Shown here in pieces: positions 11,045 through 19,777 of a stretch of 64,000 bases of DNA. Location of the stretch: assembly GCF_022138605.1 (NCBI RefSeq), contig NZ_JACBFS010000003.1, positions 561,630 to 625,629 of the forward strand, read 5' to 3'. Source of the stretch: Xanthobacter sp. NM-25 (lineage in GTDB: Bacteria; Pseudomonadota; Alphaproteobacteria; Rhizobiales; Xanthobacteraceae). Position 1 is the stretch's first letter. Every line of letters begins with the position of its first letter. A program made the translations under genes and the position numbers. The notes under the pieces were generated by a model that was not told where the DNA came from, searched no databases, and was given only the letters and a program-made list of their open reading frames with translations.

Positions 11045-11686
11045 CTAGCGACGCAAAACAGCAGGCTCGAACTCAATGCCGTCCGGACGATCGCTATCAA
11101 GGATGGCATCCGCCGGCCATTCACCACCGCCGAGGATGAAGATGCGCTCGATGAAGCCCTCGAAATTGCCGCCGGAAATGCCCGAAGGCAGAGAGAGCTC
11201 GGCGCGGATCTCATCACCTTGAACCGACACGCAGAAGAACCATACGCCGGTCCGGAGCTCCGCCAGCCCCTGATCTCGCGCCGCGGACATTTCTTCCTCG
11301 GGGAACAGCCCGGTCTGTCCCACCGCAATGATACGGTCGGCGCCGGAGCCTTTCCCGGAAACCGCTTGCGGCCTGTGCAACTTGTCGGCGGCATGGTCGA
11401 CACTTTGATAGACCACCTTGAGCGGGCTATCCGGATGCTTGACGGATTCGACGTTGTTCTCGCGATAATTGACCCAGCCGATCGCCCGGAAAAGTTGCCG
11501 CACATACCGGGTGCCGTAGATGTAGGCGAGCAGCCCCTCAGCAGAAGCGGGATCATCGGCGATCGCGTCGGCACGCGCAGCGACCACGCCGCGCACGACC
11601 TCGAGCAGCGCCTGGCGCGTGACACCGAACTCGGCGAGGCGAGCATCAACTTCAGGATGATCGGCAAGCACGCGAACCGCAGCCAT
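11045..11686 (-). CDS. Unknown protein, operon partner of the XRE-ImmA regulator
   Basis: 213 residues from ATG 11686 (MAAVRVLADHPEVD), chosen because GTGGAGCGATTCG precedes it; an upstream ATG at 11719 lacks a ribosome site. I do not recognise a domain. The N-terminal third is helical and Ala-rich (LLEVVRGVVAARADAIADD). The rest looks mixed alpha/beta (GVWFFCVSVQGDEIRAELSLP). No secretion signal or membrane segment. It is the first gene of a two-gene operon with the XRE-ImmA protein and lies just downstream of a perfect inverted repeat. A toxin or target role is possible, by analogy with XRE-metallopeptidase loci only. Confidence 0.7.
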   Translation of the reverse strand: MAAVRVLADHPEVDARLAEFGVTRQALLEVVRGVVAARADAIADDPASAEGLLAYIYGTRYVRQLFRAIGWVNYRENNVESVKHPDSPLKVVYQSVDHAADKLHRPQAVSGKGSGADRIIAVGQTGLFPEEEMSAARDQGLAELRTGVWFFCVSVQGDEIRAELSLPSGISGGNFEGFIERIFILGGGEWPADAILDSDRPDGIEFEPAVLRR

Positions 11687-11698
11687 CGAATCGCTCCA

Positions 11699-11740
11699 CG
11701 ATAATTTTCTTGACCTCATTTGTGGAGGAAAAAATTATCG
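11699..11740. promoter_or_regulatory. Perfect 10-bp inverted repeat upstream of the XRE-ImmA operon (putative operator)
   Basis: CGATAATTTT at 11699-11708 is repeated inverted as AAAATTATCG at 11731-11740, with 22 bases between. The dyad sits immediately upstream of the start chosen for the unknown partner gene. This is where a self-regulating XRE repressor would be expected to bind. Confidence 0.5.
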
Positions 11741-11938
11741 CGTGCAACTGTCTTGGTTGGGTGGTTGGGGGCGGCGGATGATCGAAGAAGAGTTCTGTAT
11801 GAAGGTATGCTCCGCCATGGCCTGCCACTGAGCGCAATAGCGGGCCTGATCTTCGCGGGCAGCTTCATATTCGTAACCGCCGTGCTTACAAAGATCTGAA
11901 GCAAGAAACTCGCGCGCTGAGCTGCCAAGGTCTGGCAT
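11735..11938 (-). CDS. Possible small protein (67 aa)
   Basis: A short frame from ATG 11938 encodes 67 residues, including ASDLCKHGGYEYEAAREDQA and a run of balanced, protein-like composition. The ribosome site is weak. The 3' end runs into the inverted repeat at 11731-11740. It fills most of the gap between the P-type ATPase and the XRE-ImmA operon. I do not recognise it and cannot exclude a chance frame. Confidence 0.3.
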   Translation of the reverse strand: MPDLGSSAREFLASDLCKHGGYEYEAAREDQARYCAQWQAMAEHTFIQNSSSIIRRPQPPNQDSCTR

Positions 11939-11964
11939 GAAGTGCCGGGGCTTCGCTGCGAGGC

Positions 11965-14259
11965 TCAGGCCGCTACGTTCTCGTAGATGTCCTCCTCCTG
12001 CGCGTTATGCATGCGCACCAGTGCCTCGATGGATTCCACCATGCGCTGCGCGTCGCGGATAAGATAGCGGTCTGCATCGTCCGCGCCGAGGCCGTCCGCC
12101 AGGCGCCTCAGAAGCCGCGCGAGATGGAGGATCTCGCGGTGGGCGCGGCTCATGGCGGCGAGACCATCCCCGTCATGCAGGACTTCGCGCAACTGCGGGT
12201 AGATGCTCTCCTCGTCCAGCCGCTCGTGGGCTGCGATCTGTGTCGTCACCAGCGTGCTCGCCTCCTGGATCAAGGCGACGGCGGCCGCGCCGGTGGTATC
12301 GTCGAGACTGTCGGCGATCTCCCGCATCCGGTCGAGGGTTGCCTCCAGCTCCCGGTGATCCTGCTGAAGGGCGAGGGTGAACCCCGGCTTCAGCGCACGA
12401 TGGCCGAAGCCGTGACCCGCCGTCAAAGCGCGCAGGGCATTGAGGATGACGGCGACATCGATGGCCTCCTGGGTCAGCGCACCGGCGACCGGCGACAGCC
12501 AGCCGAAGGCGGCCGCGATCATGGCGAGGCAAGACAGCCCCATGCCGACGCCGATGCTCTCGAGCGCGATGCGCCGCGTGCGCTTGGCGATCGTCACGGC
12601 GTCCGACACCCGGTCCAGCTGATCCACGAGGATGACCACATCGGCCGCTTCGGACGAAGCGCTGGCGCCGTGCGCACCCATGGCGATGCCCACGTCGGCG
12701 GCGGCGAGGGCGGGCGCGTCGTTGATGCCGTCGCCCACCATCAGCGTGGGGTTGAGCCGCTGCTCCACCGCGACCGCTTCCAGCTTGTCGCCCGGGGTTC
12801 GGTTGGCGAGGACGCAATCGAGGTCCAAAGCGGCGCCGATGGTCTCCGCCGCCTCCGCATTGTCGCCGGTCAGCATGACGATGCGCGCCACGCCCGCGGC
12901 CCGCAGCGACTGGACCGCGCGCGGCGTCTCCCGCCGCAGCTCGTCGGCCAGCAGGATGGCGCCCTTCAGCTGCCCATCCACGGAGACGAAGACGCTGAGG
13001 GCGGATCGCCAGGCGGCGCGCCGCAGGGCCCGCAGCGCCCACGACTCGCGATGACAGGCGCCGCAGACGAGCTCATACGATCCCGCCTTCACCAGGCGCC
13101 CGTCGACCCGGCCCTCCAGGCCTGATCCCATGGCTTCGCGTACCGCGTCGGGCGGATCAAGCGCGACGCCGCGCCCGCGAGCCGCACGGACGATGGCCTC
13201 CGCCACCACATGGTGCGAGGCCTGCTCCAGCGAGGCCGCGAGCCGCAGGATCTCATCCGGACTTTCGCCGGGCGCCGTCTCCACGGCGACGAGACGGGCG
13301 CCGCCCACGGTCAGCGTGCCGGTCTTGTCGAACAGGACGGTGTGGGTGCGCGCCAGCGCCTCCAGCGCGCTTCCGCCTTTGACAAGAATGCCAAGCCGCG
13401 CCGCCCGGGAGATGCCGGCGATGAAGGCCACCGGCGCCGCCAGGATCAGCGGACAGGGCGTCGAGGCGACCAGCACGGCGAGGGCGCGGATCTTGTCGCC
13501 CGACAGCGCCCAGGCCAGGCCTGCGACGACGAGCGTTGCCGGCAGCAGCAGCAGCGCATAGCGGTCGGCGAGCCGGATGAACGGGGCCTTGGCCGTCTGT
13601 GCCGCCGTCACCATGCGCACGATGCCGGCATAGGTGCTGTCGCCGGCTGCTGCGGTGGCGCGGATCTCGAAGGTTTCGCCGGCATTGACGGTGCCGCTGA
13701 ACACCGGTGCGCCGCGCACTTTCGCGACCGGCATGGGCTCTCCGGTCAGGGCCGCCTCGTCCAAAGCGGCTGCATTGGCAATTAGGAGGCCGTCCACCGG
13801 CACCACCTCGCCGGCCCGCACCACCAGCACGTCGCCCACCGCGACGGTCTCGATGGCAATGTCCGCAATCGTCTCTCCGGTGCGGCGATGGGCGATGTGG
13901 GGCGCCCGATCGACCAGCGATCGCAGATCCCGCTCTGCCCGCGCGATGGCGATGTCCTCAAGGAGGTTTCCGCCGGCATACATCACCGCGATGACCGAAC
14001 CTGCGAGGCTCTCGCCGAGCGCTATGGCGCCGCTCATGGAGAGGAGCGCCACCGCATCGACGCCCATGCGTCCGGCGACAAGGTCCCGCACGATGGAGAC
14101 GGTGAGCCAGGCGACGACGGGAATGGTGCCGGCCGTCCAGATCAGGCCGGCGACGGCCCCATGGCCGAGCGCCCACGCGGCAAGGCCACCGAGAAGCCCA
14201 ACCAGGGCCGCCGCCGCGAGGGCCCTGCGCAAAAAGCGCTCGTCGAGCAAACGTCCCAT
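11965..14259 (-). CDS. P1B-5-like metal-transporting ATPase with C-terminal hemerythrin domain
   Basis: 764 residues, no N-terminal HMA domain. It shows the actuator motif TGEP (172-175), the membrane metal motif TPCP (267-270) in place of CPC, phosphorylation site DKTGTLT (Asp 311) and GDGINDAPAL. The nucleotide-domain HP motif reads HH (SHHVVAEAIV). The last 150 residues form a hemerythrin (HHE) domain (QQDHRELEATL, AAHERLDEESIYP, HREILH, HNAQEEDIYE), which binds a di-iron site. TPCP plus hemerythrin defines the P1B-5 group, for which Ni and Fe export has been described in rhizobia. It exports metal across the inner membrane. GGGGGGA precedes the start. Confidence 0.88.
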   Translation of the reverse strand: MGRLLDERFLRRALAAAALVGLLGGLAAWALGHGAVAGLIWTAGTIPVVAWLTVSIVRDLVAGRMGVDAVALLSMSGAIALGESLAGSVIAVMYAGGNLLEDIAIARAERDLRSLVDRAPHIAHRRTGETIADIAIETVAVGDVLVVRAGEVVPVDGLLIANAAALDEAALTGEPMPVAKVRGAPVFSGTVNAGETFEIRATAAAGDSTYAGIVRMVTAAQTAKAPFIRLADRYALLLLPATLVVAGLAWALSGDKIRALAVLVASTPCPLILAAPVAFIAGISRAARLGILVKGGSALEALARTHTVLFDKTGTLTVGGARLVAVETAPGESPDEILRLAASLEQASHHVVAEAIVRAARGRGVALDPPDAVREAMGSGLEGRVDGRLVKAGSYELVCGACHRESWALRALRRAAWRSALSVFVSVDGQLKGAILLADELRRETPRAVQSLRAAGVARIVMLTGDNAEAAETIGAALDLDCVLANRTPGDKLEAVAVEQRLNPTLMVGDGINDAPALAAADVGIAMGAHGASASSEAADVVILVDQLDRVSDAVTIAKRTRRIALESIGVGMGLSCLAMIAAAFGWLSPVAGALTQEAIDVAVILNALRALTAGHGFGHRALKPGFTLALQQDHRELEATLDRMREIADSLDDTTGAAAVALIQEASTLVTTQIAAHERLDEESIYPQLREVLHDGDGLAAMSRAHREILHLARLLRRLADGLGADDADRYLIRDAQRMVESIEALVRMHNAQEEDIYENVAA

Positions 14260-14426
14260 CCTGGTCCCCCCTGGCGATGCTCGCCTGACCGGGCTGGACG
14301 TTAGTCCGATGGTCCGTCACATGCCACCGCGCCGGGGCTGCGCAACTCGCTTCCTGAAGACATGCCCTGAGCACTCACCAGCAGCGTGATGGCGCCATCC
14401 AGATTGCCCTGATGACCTCGTTTCGG

Positions 14427-15419
14427 TCATGCGCGGCTGGCGCGGAAATACTGGTAGAGCGTGTCGAATACTCCAGCGCCCTTGGTGAGGCGCTGGGCAT
14501 CGTCGGGTTCGCTCAAGACGATGCCGGTGATGAGGCTGGCGATGCCGCCGGCTTCCTCACGGCCGAACTTGCCGTCCTTGAGGTCGATGTCGTGGACGAT
14601 CTCGCCCACCGCCTGCAAAGCGGGATCGGAAAGGCCGGTGCGGCCGAGCAGCACCTCGAAGCTGCAGCGATCGCCCTCATGGGTGATCTCGCCCTCGTAC
14701 ATGTCGAAGCGCAGCTCTTCGGGTTTGGGCACATAGCCCTTGCCAGGAACGAAACGGATCTGAGCATCTGGATCGATGAAGCGCCGGATCAGCCAGCCGC
14801 AGGCGATGCGGTCCACATGCACGTCGCGCCGTGTCACCCACACATGCCCCTTGAGCGCGGCAAGGGGATCGAGATTGACGGGTGACGTTGCGGGCGGGAA
14901 TGCCATGGCTGTGTCCTCCGCGGTTCGGGCCTCAAGGGCAGCGATGAGGCCTTCGGCAACTAGCCGCCCCGTGGCGCCGAAGAAATCGAGCGCGGCGATG
15001 TCGGCGAGGCGTCGCCGCAGCCGACCGGTCTGTGATCGCGCCTCGGCACGCTTCTCGGCCCCGGCGTCCGCATCGAGTGCGGCGGCGATGCCGCGCGCCT
15101 CCTCTGAGATCGCGCCGTAATCGGTGTCTCGCGCGGTATCGAACAAGGTACGGACCTGGGCATCCGTCAGTCCGTCCACGAGTCTGGCCTCGCAGACCAT
15201 GGCCTCACCGCTGCCGGCGGCGATCTCCTTTACGAGCCACTGGAAATCCTCCTGCGTCTCGGCCGAGGCCGGCAGGGCATAGACCGAGCTCTTCACCGCC
15301 ACGGCGCCGATGCCCTGCAGCCGCCGCCAGATCTTCACGCGGAAGTAGGCCGGCTTGGTCGGAAGCTGGTGGATCAGCAGCAGCCAAAGCTGCCCGGAAG
15401 AGGTCTCATCGTCGCTCAT
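14427..15419 (-). CDS. chrB: Chromate resistance regulator ChrB
   Basis: 330 residues. The N-terminal ChrB_N part (about 10-165; LLLIHQLPTKPAYFRVKIWRRL) is DNA-binding in studied members, and the C-terminal ChrB domain (about 185-330) contains HVDRIACGWLIRRFIDP, EGEITHEGDRCSFE and LITGIVLSEPDDAQRL. ChrB senses chromate and controls chr genes. It is transcribed divergently from the short ChrB paralogue and the chrA operon, so the 120-base gap between them should hold its target. The start at ATG 15419 is the first of the homologous region. Confidence 0.92.
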   Translation of the reverse strand: MSDDETSSGQLWLLLIHQLPTKPAYFRVKIWRRLQGIGAVAVKSSVYALPASAETQEDFQWLVKEIAAGSGEAMVCEARLVDGLTDAQVRTLFDTARDTDYGAISEEARGIAAALDADAGAEKRAEARSQTGRLRRRLADIAALDFFGATGRLVAEGLIAALEARTAEDTAMAFPPATSPVNLDPLAALKGHVWVTRRDVHVDRIACGWLIRRFIDPDAQIRFVPGKGYVPKPEELRFDMYEGEITHEGDRCSFEVLLGRTGLSDPALQAVGEIVHDIDLKDGKFGREEAGGIASLITGIVLSEPDDAQRLTKGAGVFDTLYQYFRASRA

Positions 15420-15539
15420 GAGTAAACCGTATCACTCCAAAATAAAAATGCAACACTTGTATCATAATTGATGTAGGCGTAGCGTCTCCACGTGGCCGGT
15501 GGTGATCAGAAGCCGCCGCGCCAGGCAAGGAGACGGCTC
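15420..15539. promoter_or_regulatory. Divergent chr promoter region with imperfect palindrome
   Basis: This AT-rich 120-base gap separates chrB from the chr operon. It contains ATCATAATTGAT at 15461-15472 (ATCA-N4-TGAT) beside TTGTAT and an A-rich stretch at about 15440-15450. Both promoters and a ChrB operator are expected here; the exact boxes are not assignable by eye. Confidence 0.45.
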
Positions 15540-15986
15540 ATGAAATGGATCACCCGCGCCCGCCCGGTCATCGACCGTATCGCCTGCCCCTGGCTCATCG
15601 CGCGCTTCATCGACGCGGCGCCCGAATTCCTGTTCACGCCGCCTGAGGATGTGATCCGCCAGGCCGAGGAGACCGGCGCTACGCTGTTCGACGTGCCCGG
15701 CGTCGCGTTCGGCCATGCGGGCGACAAGTGCAGCTTCGACGCCTTCGTGACGCACTACGGCCTTCAGAGCGATCCGGCCATCGTCGCCCTCGCCGACATC
15801 GTGCGCGGCGCCGACACCAGCCGGCTGGACCTCACGCCCCAGTCGGCGGGCCTGCTCGCCATCTCCAAGGGGCTGCGTGAGGTGACGCCGGACGACCATG
15901 ACCTCCTGAAGCGCGGCTTCGTCATTTACGACGCGCTCTACGCCTGGGCCGGCGGAAAGAGCGCGACATATCCGGCTGCGGCCTAA
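15540..15986 (+). CDS. Short ChrB-domain protein (chromate resistance)
   Basis: 148 residues from ATG 15540 (MKWITRARPVIDR), placed by AAGGAGACGGCTC upstream; the frame begins earlier at 15492 without support. It corresponds to the C-terminal ChrB domain alone, with VIDRIACPWLIARFID, FGHAGDKCSFDAFV and LLKRGFVIYDALY matching positions in the full-length ChrB encoded divergently. The Cys and His positions that are candidate metal or chromate ligands are retained, while the DNA-binding half is absent. It heads a five-gene chr operon. Such short forms occur in several chr loci; the role is unclear. Confidence 0.87.
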   Translation: MKWITRARPVIDRIACPWLIARFIDAAPEFLFTPPEDVIRQAEETGATLFDVPGVAFGHAGDKCSFDAFVTHYGLQSDPAIVALADIVRGADTSRLDLTPQSAGLLAISKGLREVTPDDHDLLKRGFVIYDALYAWAGGKSATYPAAA

Positions 15987-16002
15987 AGAGGGAGCGGTTG
16001 CC

Positions 16003-17232
16003 GTGTCCCAAGTCCTGAACAGCCCGGCGGTCGAGGGCCACGGCCTCTTCTCCCCCGTCTCCTCGCTTTATGCGGCGCGGGCCCTTCGGGATTTCGGCGA
16101 CGGCTTCGTCGCCGTGCTGCTTCCCGTCTATCTCTCGGCCCTCGGACTCGGCGCATTCGAGATCGGCGTGGTGGCAACCACCGCGTTGTTTGGCTCGGCG
16201 CTGATGACCCTCGCCATCGGGCTGCTTGGCCATCGCATCGACCGGCGCACGCTGCTGATCGCCGCGTCGGGCCTCATGGTGGCGACGGGGTTCGCCTTCA
16301 CCCAGTCGGCAAGCTACGGGGCCGTGTTGTTGGTGGCCTTCTGCGGCACCATCAACCCGTCGTCCGGCTCGGTAAGCATCTTCGTACCCATCGAGCACGC
16401 GACGCTGTCCCATCTGGTGGCGGACAAGGCGCGGACTTCGGCCTTCGCGCGCTACAGCCTCGTGGGGGCCCTCGCCGCCGCGGTGGGCGCGCTGGCGGCT
16501 ATGAGCCCGGACCTGATGGCCGAGTTCGGCATCTCACGCCTCGGCGCGCTGGAAGCCATGTTCACGCTCTATGCGCTGCTAGGCGTGGCCGGCGGTCTCT
16601 TCTATGCCCGCATCCCGCGTGTCTCTGCCACCGAAGATAAGCCTGCCGCGGCCCTCGGTCCGTCGCGCGGCATCGTCTACCGGCTTGCGGCGCTGTTCTC
16701 CATCGATGCGTTTGCCGGCGGGCTCGCGGTGCAGTCGCTTCTCGCGCTCTGGCTGTTCACGCGCTTCGGCCTGTCGCTCGCCGAAGCCGGCACGTTCTTC
16801 TTTATCTCCGGCGTGCTGTCCGCCTTCTCCTTCCCGGTCGCGGCGTGGCTCGCGCGACGCATCGGGCTCGTGAACACCATGGTGTTCACCCACATCCCCT
16901 CCAGCCTGTGCCTGATCCTCGCCGCGGTGGTGCCGAGCCTTGAGGTGGCCCTCGTCCTGCTGCTGGTGCGCTCCGCTCTGTCGCAGATGGATGTTCCGAC
17001 CCGCTCCTCCTATGTGATGGCAGTGGTGACGCCGCCCGAGCGCGCGGCGGCGGCGAGCATCACCTCGGTGCCGCGCAGCCTTGCCGCGGCCTTGAGCCCG
17101 GCCATGGCCGGCGCCCTGTTCGCCGCCGGCCATGAGGCCTGGCCATTCATTCTCTGCGGGGTGCTGAAGATCCTCTATGATTTCGGTCTGCTCTGGGCCT
17201 TCCGGCACATCAGGCCGCCGGAAGAGCGGTGA
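16003..17232 (+). CDS. MFS transporter of the chromate locus
   Basis: 409 residues with twelve predicted membrane segments and the MFS loop motif GLLGHRIDRRTLL after segment 2. It begins 16 bases after the short ChrB gene with a GAGGGAG-type site, so it is translated from the same message. Genes for MFS proteins of this kind recur beside ChrB C-terminal-domain genes. It probably exports an oxyanion or a drug-like compound; substrate cannot be read from sequence. ChrA, two genes downstream, is the recognised chromate exporter. Confidence 0.85.
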   Translation: MSQVLNSPAVEGHGLFSPVSSLYAARALRDFGDGFVAVLLPVYLSALGLGAFEIGVVATTALFGSALMTLAIGLLGHRIDRRTLLIAASGLMVATGFAFTQSASYGAVLLVAFCGTINPSSGSVSIFVPIEHATLSHLVADKARTSAFARYSLVGALAAAVGALAAMSPDLMAEFGISRLGALEAMFTLYALLGVAGGLFYARIPRVSATEDKPAAALGPSRGIVYRLAALFSIDAFAGGLAVQSLLALWLFTRFGLSLAEAGTFFFISGVLSAFSFPVAAWLARRIGLVNTMVFTHIPSSLCLILAAVVPSLEVALVLLLVRSALSQMDVPTRSSYVMAVVTPPERAAAASITSVPRSLAAALSPAMAGALFAAGHEAWPFILCGVLKILYDFGLLWAFRHIRPPEER

Positions 17233-17279
17233 CCTCTTGGCCAACCCTTCGGCGCGGGAGTTGACCGCTCCGCCCAGAT

Positions 17280-17307
17280 AATCGAATATCGATATCGAAA
17301 TTCGATT
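17280..17307. promoter_or_regulatory. Inverted repeat upstream of the PadR gene (putative operator)
   Basis: AATCGAAT (17280-17287) and ATTCGATT (17300-17307) form a perfect 8-bp dyad around ATCGATATCGAA, which is itself palindromic in part (ATATCGATAT). It lies 21 bases before the PadR start and after the MFS stop. PadR proteins commonly bind such AT-rich dyads at their own promoter. Confidence 0.5.
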
Positions 17308-17328
17308 TCGTATGAGATGGAAGGGTGG

Positions 17329-17655
17329 ATGGAGCATCAGGAGCTTCTGTCCGGCCTCGTTCGCCTGCACATCCTCCATCATGCGGTGGAAGGCGAGGTC
17401 TATGGCCAGTGGATGATCGAGGAACTCGCCCGCCACGGCTACCGGCTGAGCCCGGGGACCCTTTACCCGATGCTCCATGCCATGGAGCGCAAAGGCTATC
17501 TCGCCGTGCGGGAAGAGCGCCACGGACGTGCCCTCCGCCGGCTCTATTGCGCGACGCCGCTCGGCCGCGAGGCCCTGGAGACGGCGCGGCAGAAGGTGAG
17601 CGAGCTCTTCAAGGAAATGCGGCCCAGCCCACCAGCGGGGACCACGAAGCCATGA
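17329..17655 (+). CDS. PadR-family transcriptional regulator
   Basis: 108 residues from ATG 17329 (MEHQELLSGLVRL), with GGAAGGGTGG directly upstream; ATG 17317 is an alternative. A PadR winged helix spans about 5-80 (VYGQWMIEELARHGYRLSPG, TLYPMLHAMERKGYLAV) with a short C-terminal helix for dimer contact. Its stop overlaps the chrA start (ATGA). Placed between the MFS and chrA genes with a dyad upstream, it probably sets a second, internal control point for chrA and the rhodanese gene. Confidence 0.9.
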   Translation: MEHQELLSGLVRLHILHHAVEGEVYGQWMIEELARHGYRLSPGTLYPMLHAMERKGYLAVREERHGRALRRLYCATPLGREALETARQKVSELFKEMRPSPPAGTTKP

Positions 17656-18947
17656 GCCAGGAAACCTGGGCCGGGAAGCATGAGCGGGGAAACATGAGCC
17701 GGGACGACGTCGCCGATGCCGCCATTCCTGCAACTCCGACGCGGGGCACGCCGCTCGAGGTCCTCGTCGCCTTCCTGAAGCTTGGATTCACCTGCTTCGG
17801 AGGGCCGATCGCCCATCTCGGCTATTTCCGGGAGGAGCTGGTGCTGCGCCGCCGCTGGCTCGATGACGAGGCCTATGCCGATCTCGTGGCCCTGTGCCAG
17901 TTCTTGCCGGGCCCCGCCTCCAGCCAGCTGGGCTTCGCGCTGGGACTGATCCGCGGCGGCGGGTTCCTTGGCGGCATCGCCGCATGGGCCGGCTTCACCC
18001 TTCCCTCTGCAGTGGCGCTCGTAGCGGTCGCGCTGGGCGCCGCCGCCCTCGGAGGACCTGCGGCCGAAGGCGTTCTGCACGGGTTGAAGCTCGTCGCCGT
18101 CGCGGTGGTGGCCCAGGCGGTCTGGGGCATGGCGCGCACGCTCACCCCCGATCAGCCAAGGGCCGGCATCGCCCTCGCGTCGATCGCCCTGGTGGTGTTT
18201 GCCGGCGGCGCCTTCGGACAGATCGCGGCCATTGCCGTGGGGGCGCTGGCGGGCCTAGTGCTGTGCCGCGACCAGACCGCTTTGGGACGTGGCGCGCAGG
18301 ACCCGTCCCACGCCCCGCCGGTGCCCCTGTCCCGCCGGACGGGGGTGCTGTTGCTCGTTGCCTTCGCGGCGCTGCTGGTGGTGCCGCCGATCCTGGCGCC
18401 GGCGACCGGATCCCAGGGTCTGGCGCTCTTCGACGCCTTCTACCGTTCGGGCGCCCTGGTGTTCGGCGGCGGCCACGTGGTTCTGCCGCTCCTGCAAGCC
18501 GAGCTAGTGGCACCGGGCTGGGTCACGCCCGACGACTTCCTCGCCGGCTACGGCCTCGTCCAGGCGGTGCCGGGTCCGCTCTTCACCTTCGCGGCATGGC
18601 TCGGCGCCGTGATGCGGCCGGAACCGAACGGCATCGTCGGCGCCGCCATCGCCCTCGTGGCGGTGTTCCTGCCGGGCATCCTTCTCGTGACAGGCATGCT
18701 GCCGTTCTGGGACACGCTGCGGCGCAAGAGCCTAGCCCAAGCCGCCATGCGCGGCGCGAACGCGGCCGTCGTGGGAATCCTCGGGGCCGCGCTCTACAGC
18801 CCCGTCTTCACCGGCACGGTGTTCGATGCCCCGGATTTCGTGGTGGCGCTGGCGGGCTTCCTGCTGCTCACCGTGTGGCGCGTCCCACCGCTCGTCGTGG
18901 TGCTTCTGCTCGCCGCGGCTGGAGGCATGCGGCACACCTTGACCTGA
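17652..18947 (+). CDS. chrA: Chromate efflux transporter ChrA
   Basis: 431 residues from ATG 17652, which overlaps the PadR stop; ATG 17694 (MSRDDVADAAIP) is a credible alternative. It is a two-domain CHR-family protein. Each half carries the family motif: FTCFGGPIAHLGYFREELV...LCQFLPGPASSQLG in the first and GALVFGGGHVVLPLLQ...YGLVQAVPGPLF in the second. Ten or more membrane segments are evident. It exports chromate from the cytoplasm using the proton motive force. Control is likely by ChrB and the neighbouring PadR. Confidence 0.95.
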   Translation: MSQETWAGKHERGNMSRDDVADAAIPATPTRGTPLEVLVAFLKLGFTCFGGPIAHLGYFREELVLRRRWLDDEAYADLVALCQFLPGPASSQLGFALGLIRGGGFLGGIAAWAGFTLPSAVALVAVALGAAALGGPAAEGVLHGLKLVAVAVVAQAVWGMARTLTPDQPRAGIALASIALVVFAGGAFGQIAAIAVGALAGLVLCRDQTALGRGAQDPSHAPPVPLSRRTGVLLLVAFAALLVVPPILAPATGSQGLALFDAFYRSGALVFGGGHVVLPLLQAELVAPGWVTPDDFLAGYGLVQAVPGPLFTFAAWLGAVMRPEPNGIVGAAIALVAVFLPGILLVTGMLPFWDTLRRKSLAQAAMRGANAAVVGILGAALYSPVFTGTVFDAPDFVVALAGFLLLTVWRVPPLVVVLLLAAAGGMRHTLT

Positions 18948-18967
18948 CACCCATCCGGGAGATGTCC

Positions 18968-19777
18968 ATGTTACAGGATCCGGTCATCGAGCCGTCGGCC
19001 TTGGCCTTTCTCGGCGCCTTCCATCTCCTCGACGTCCGTTCCCCGGACGCGTTCGAAAAGGGCCATGCGCCGGGCGCCATCCGCGTGCCCATCGCGGCGT
19101 GGGAGGCGGCGGCCCGTGTCGCCGAGACCTCCCTCGATACGTCCACCTATTGGGAGGACGCCATCCGTGGGCTCGGTCTCGATCCGGCGGTTCCGGTGGT
19201 GGTGAGCGATGACGGCCGGATGACGGACTCGGCCCGCGTCTGGTTTATCCTGCAATATTTCGGGGTGAAGGCCCTGGTCCTGAACGGCGGCGGGCCAACC
19301 CTCTCCGGGTATCCGGATCGCCTCGCCGGCATTCGCCCGGCGGTCCCCACCGCGGCGTTCCGGGCCCATCCCGGCACTGGACCGGTCGGACTCGTCAACC
19401 GCACCGAATTGAAGGGCAACCTGAGCAAGGTCCACATCCTCGACGCCCGGACCTCGGCGGAATTCAGCGGCGAGGACCTGCGCCAGAACACAAGAGGCGG
19501 GCATCTGCCCGGTACCCGGCTTCTGCCGCATGCCGACCTCCTCGGTTCGGGCCGCCTGAAGCCGGCTGCCGACCTGCACGCGCTGCTGTCCGCTGCCGGG
19601 TTCGGCCCCGGCGACCACATCGTCACCCATTGCGATGGCGGCGGGCGCGCGGCCCTTGCGGCTCTCGCCGCCTTGCGGGCGGGCTATGACGACGTCCAAG
19701 TCTACTATTTGAGCTTTGCCGACTGGGCGAAGGACGAGAGTTGCCCGATCGTGCGGGACGAACAAGGACCCGCCTGA
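18968..19777 (+). CDS. Two-domain rhodanese-like sulfurtransferase
   Basis: 269 residues from ATG 18968 (MLQDPVIEPSALAF), which has GGGAG at proper spacing; ATG 18962 is too close to it. Two rhodanese domains (about 10-125 and 145-265). The C-terminal active loop is THCDGGGRAALA with the catalytic Cys, while the equivalent place in the first domain is VVSDDGRMTDSA without Cys, as is normal for tandem rhodaneses. It is the last gene of the chr operon, 20 bases after chrA. It may repair or replace sulfur lost in chromate stress; this is inference. Confidence 0.85.
   Translation: MLQDPVIEPSALAFLGAFHLLDVRSPDAFEKGHAPGAIRVPIAAWEAAARVAETSLDTSTYWEDAIRGLGLDPAVPVVVSDDGRMTDSARVWFILQYFGVKALVLNGGGPTLSGYPDRLAGIRPAVPTAAFRAHPGTGPVGLVNRTELKGNLSKVHILDARTSAEFSGEDLRQNTRGGHLPGTRLLPHADLLGSGRLKPAADLHALLSAAGFGPGDHIVTHCDGGGRAALAALAALRAGYDDVQVYYLSFADWAKDESCPIVRDEQGPA

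Noticed and set aside
7343..11938. Prophage rather than ICE
   Set aside because: No phage structural or lysis genes occur; a full trb mating operon lies on the other side of the cargo.
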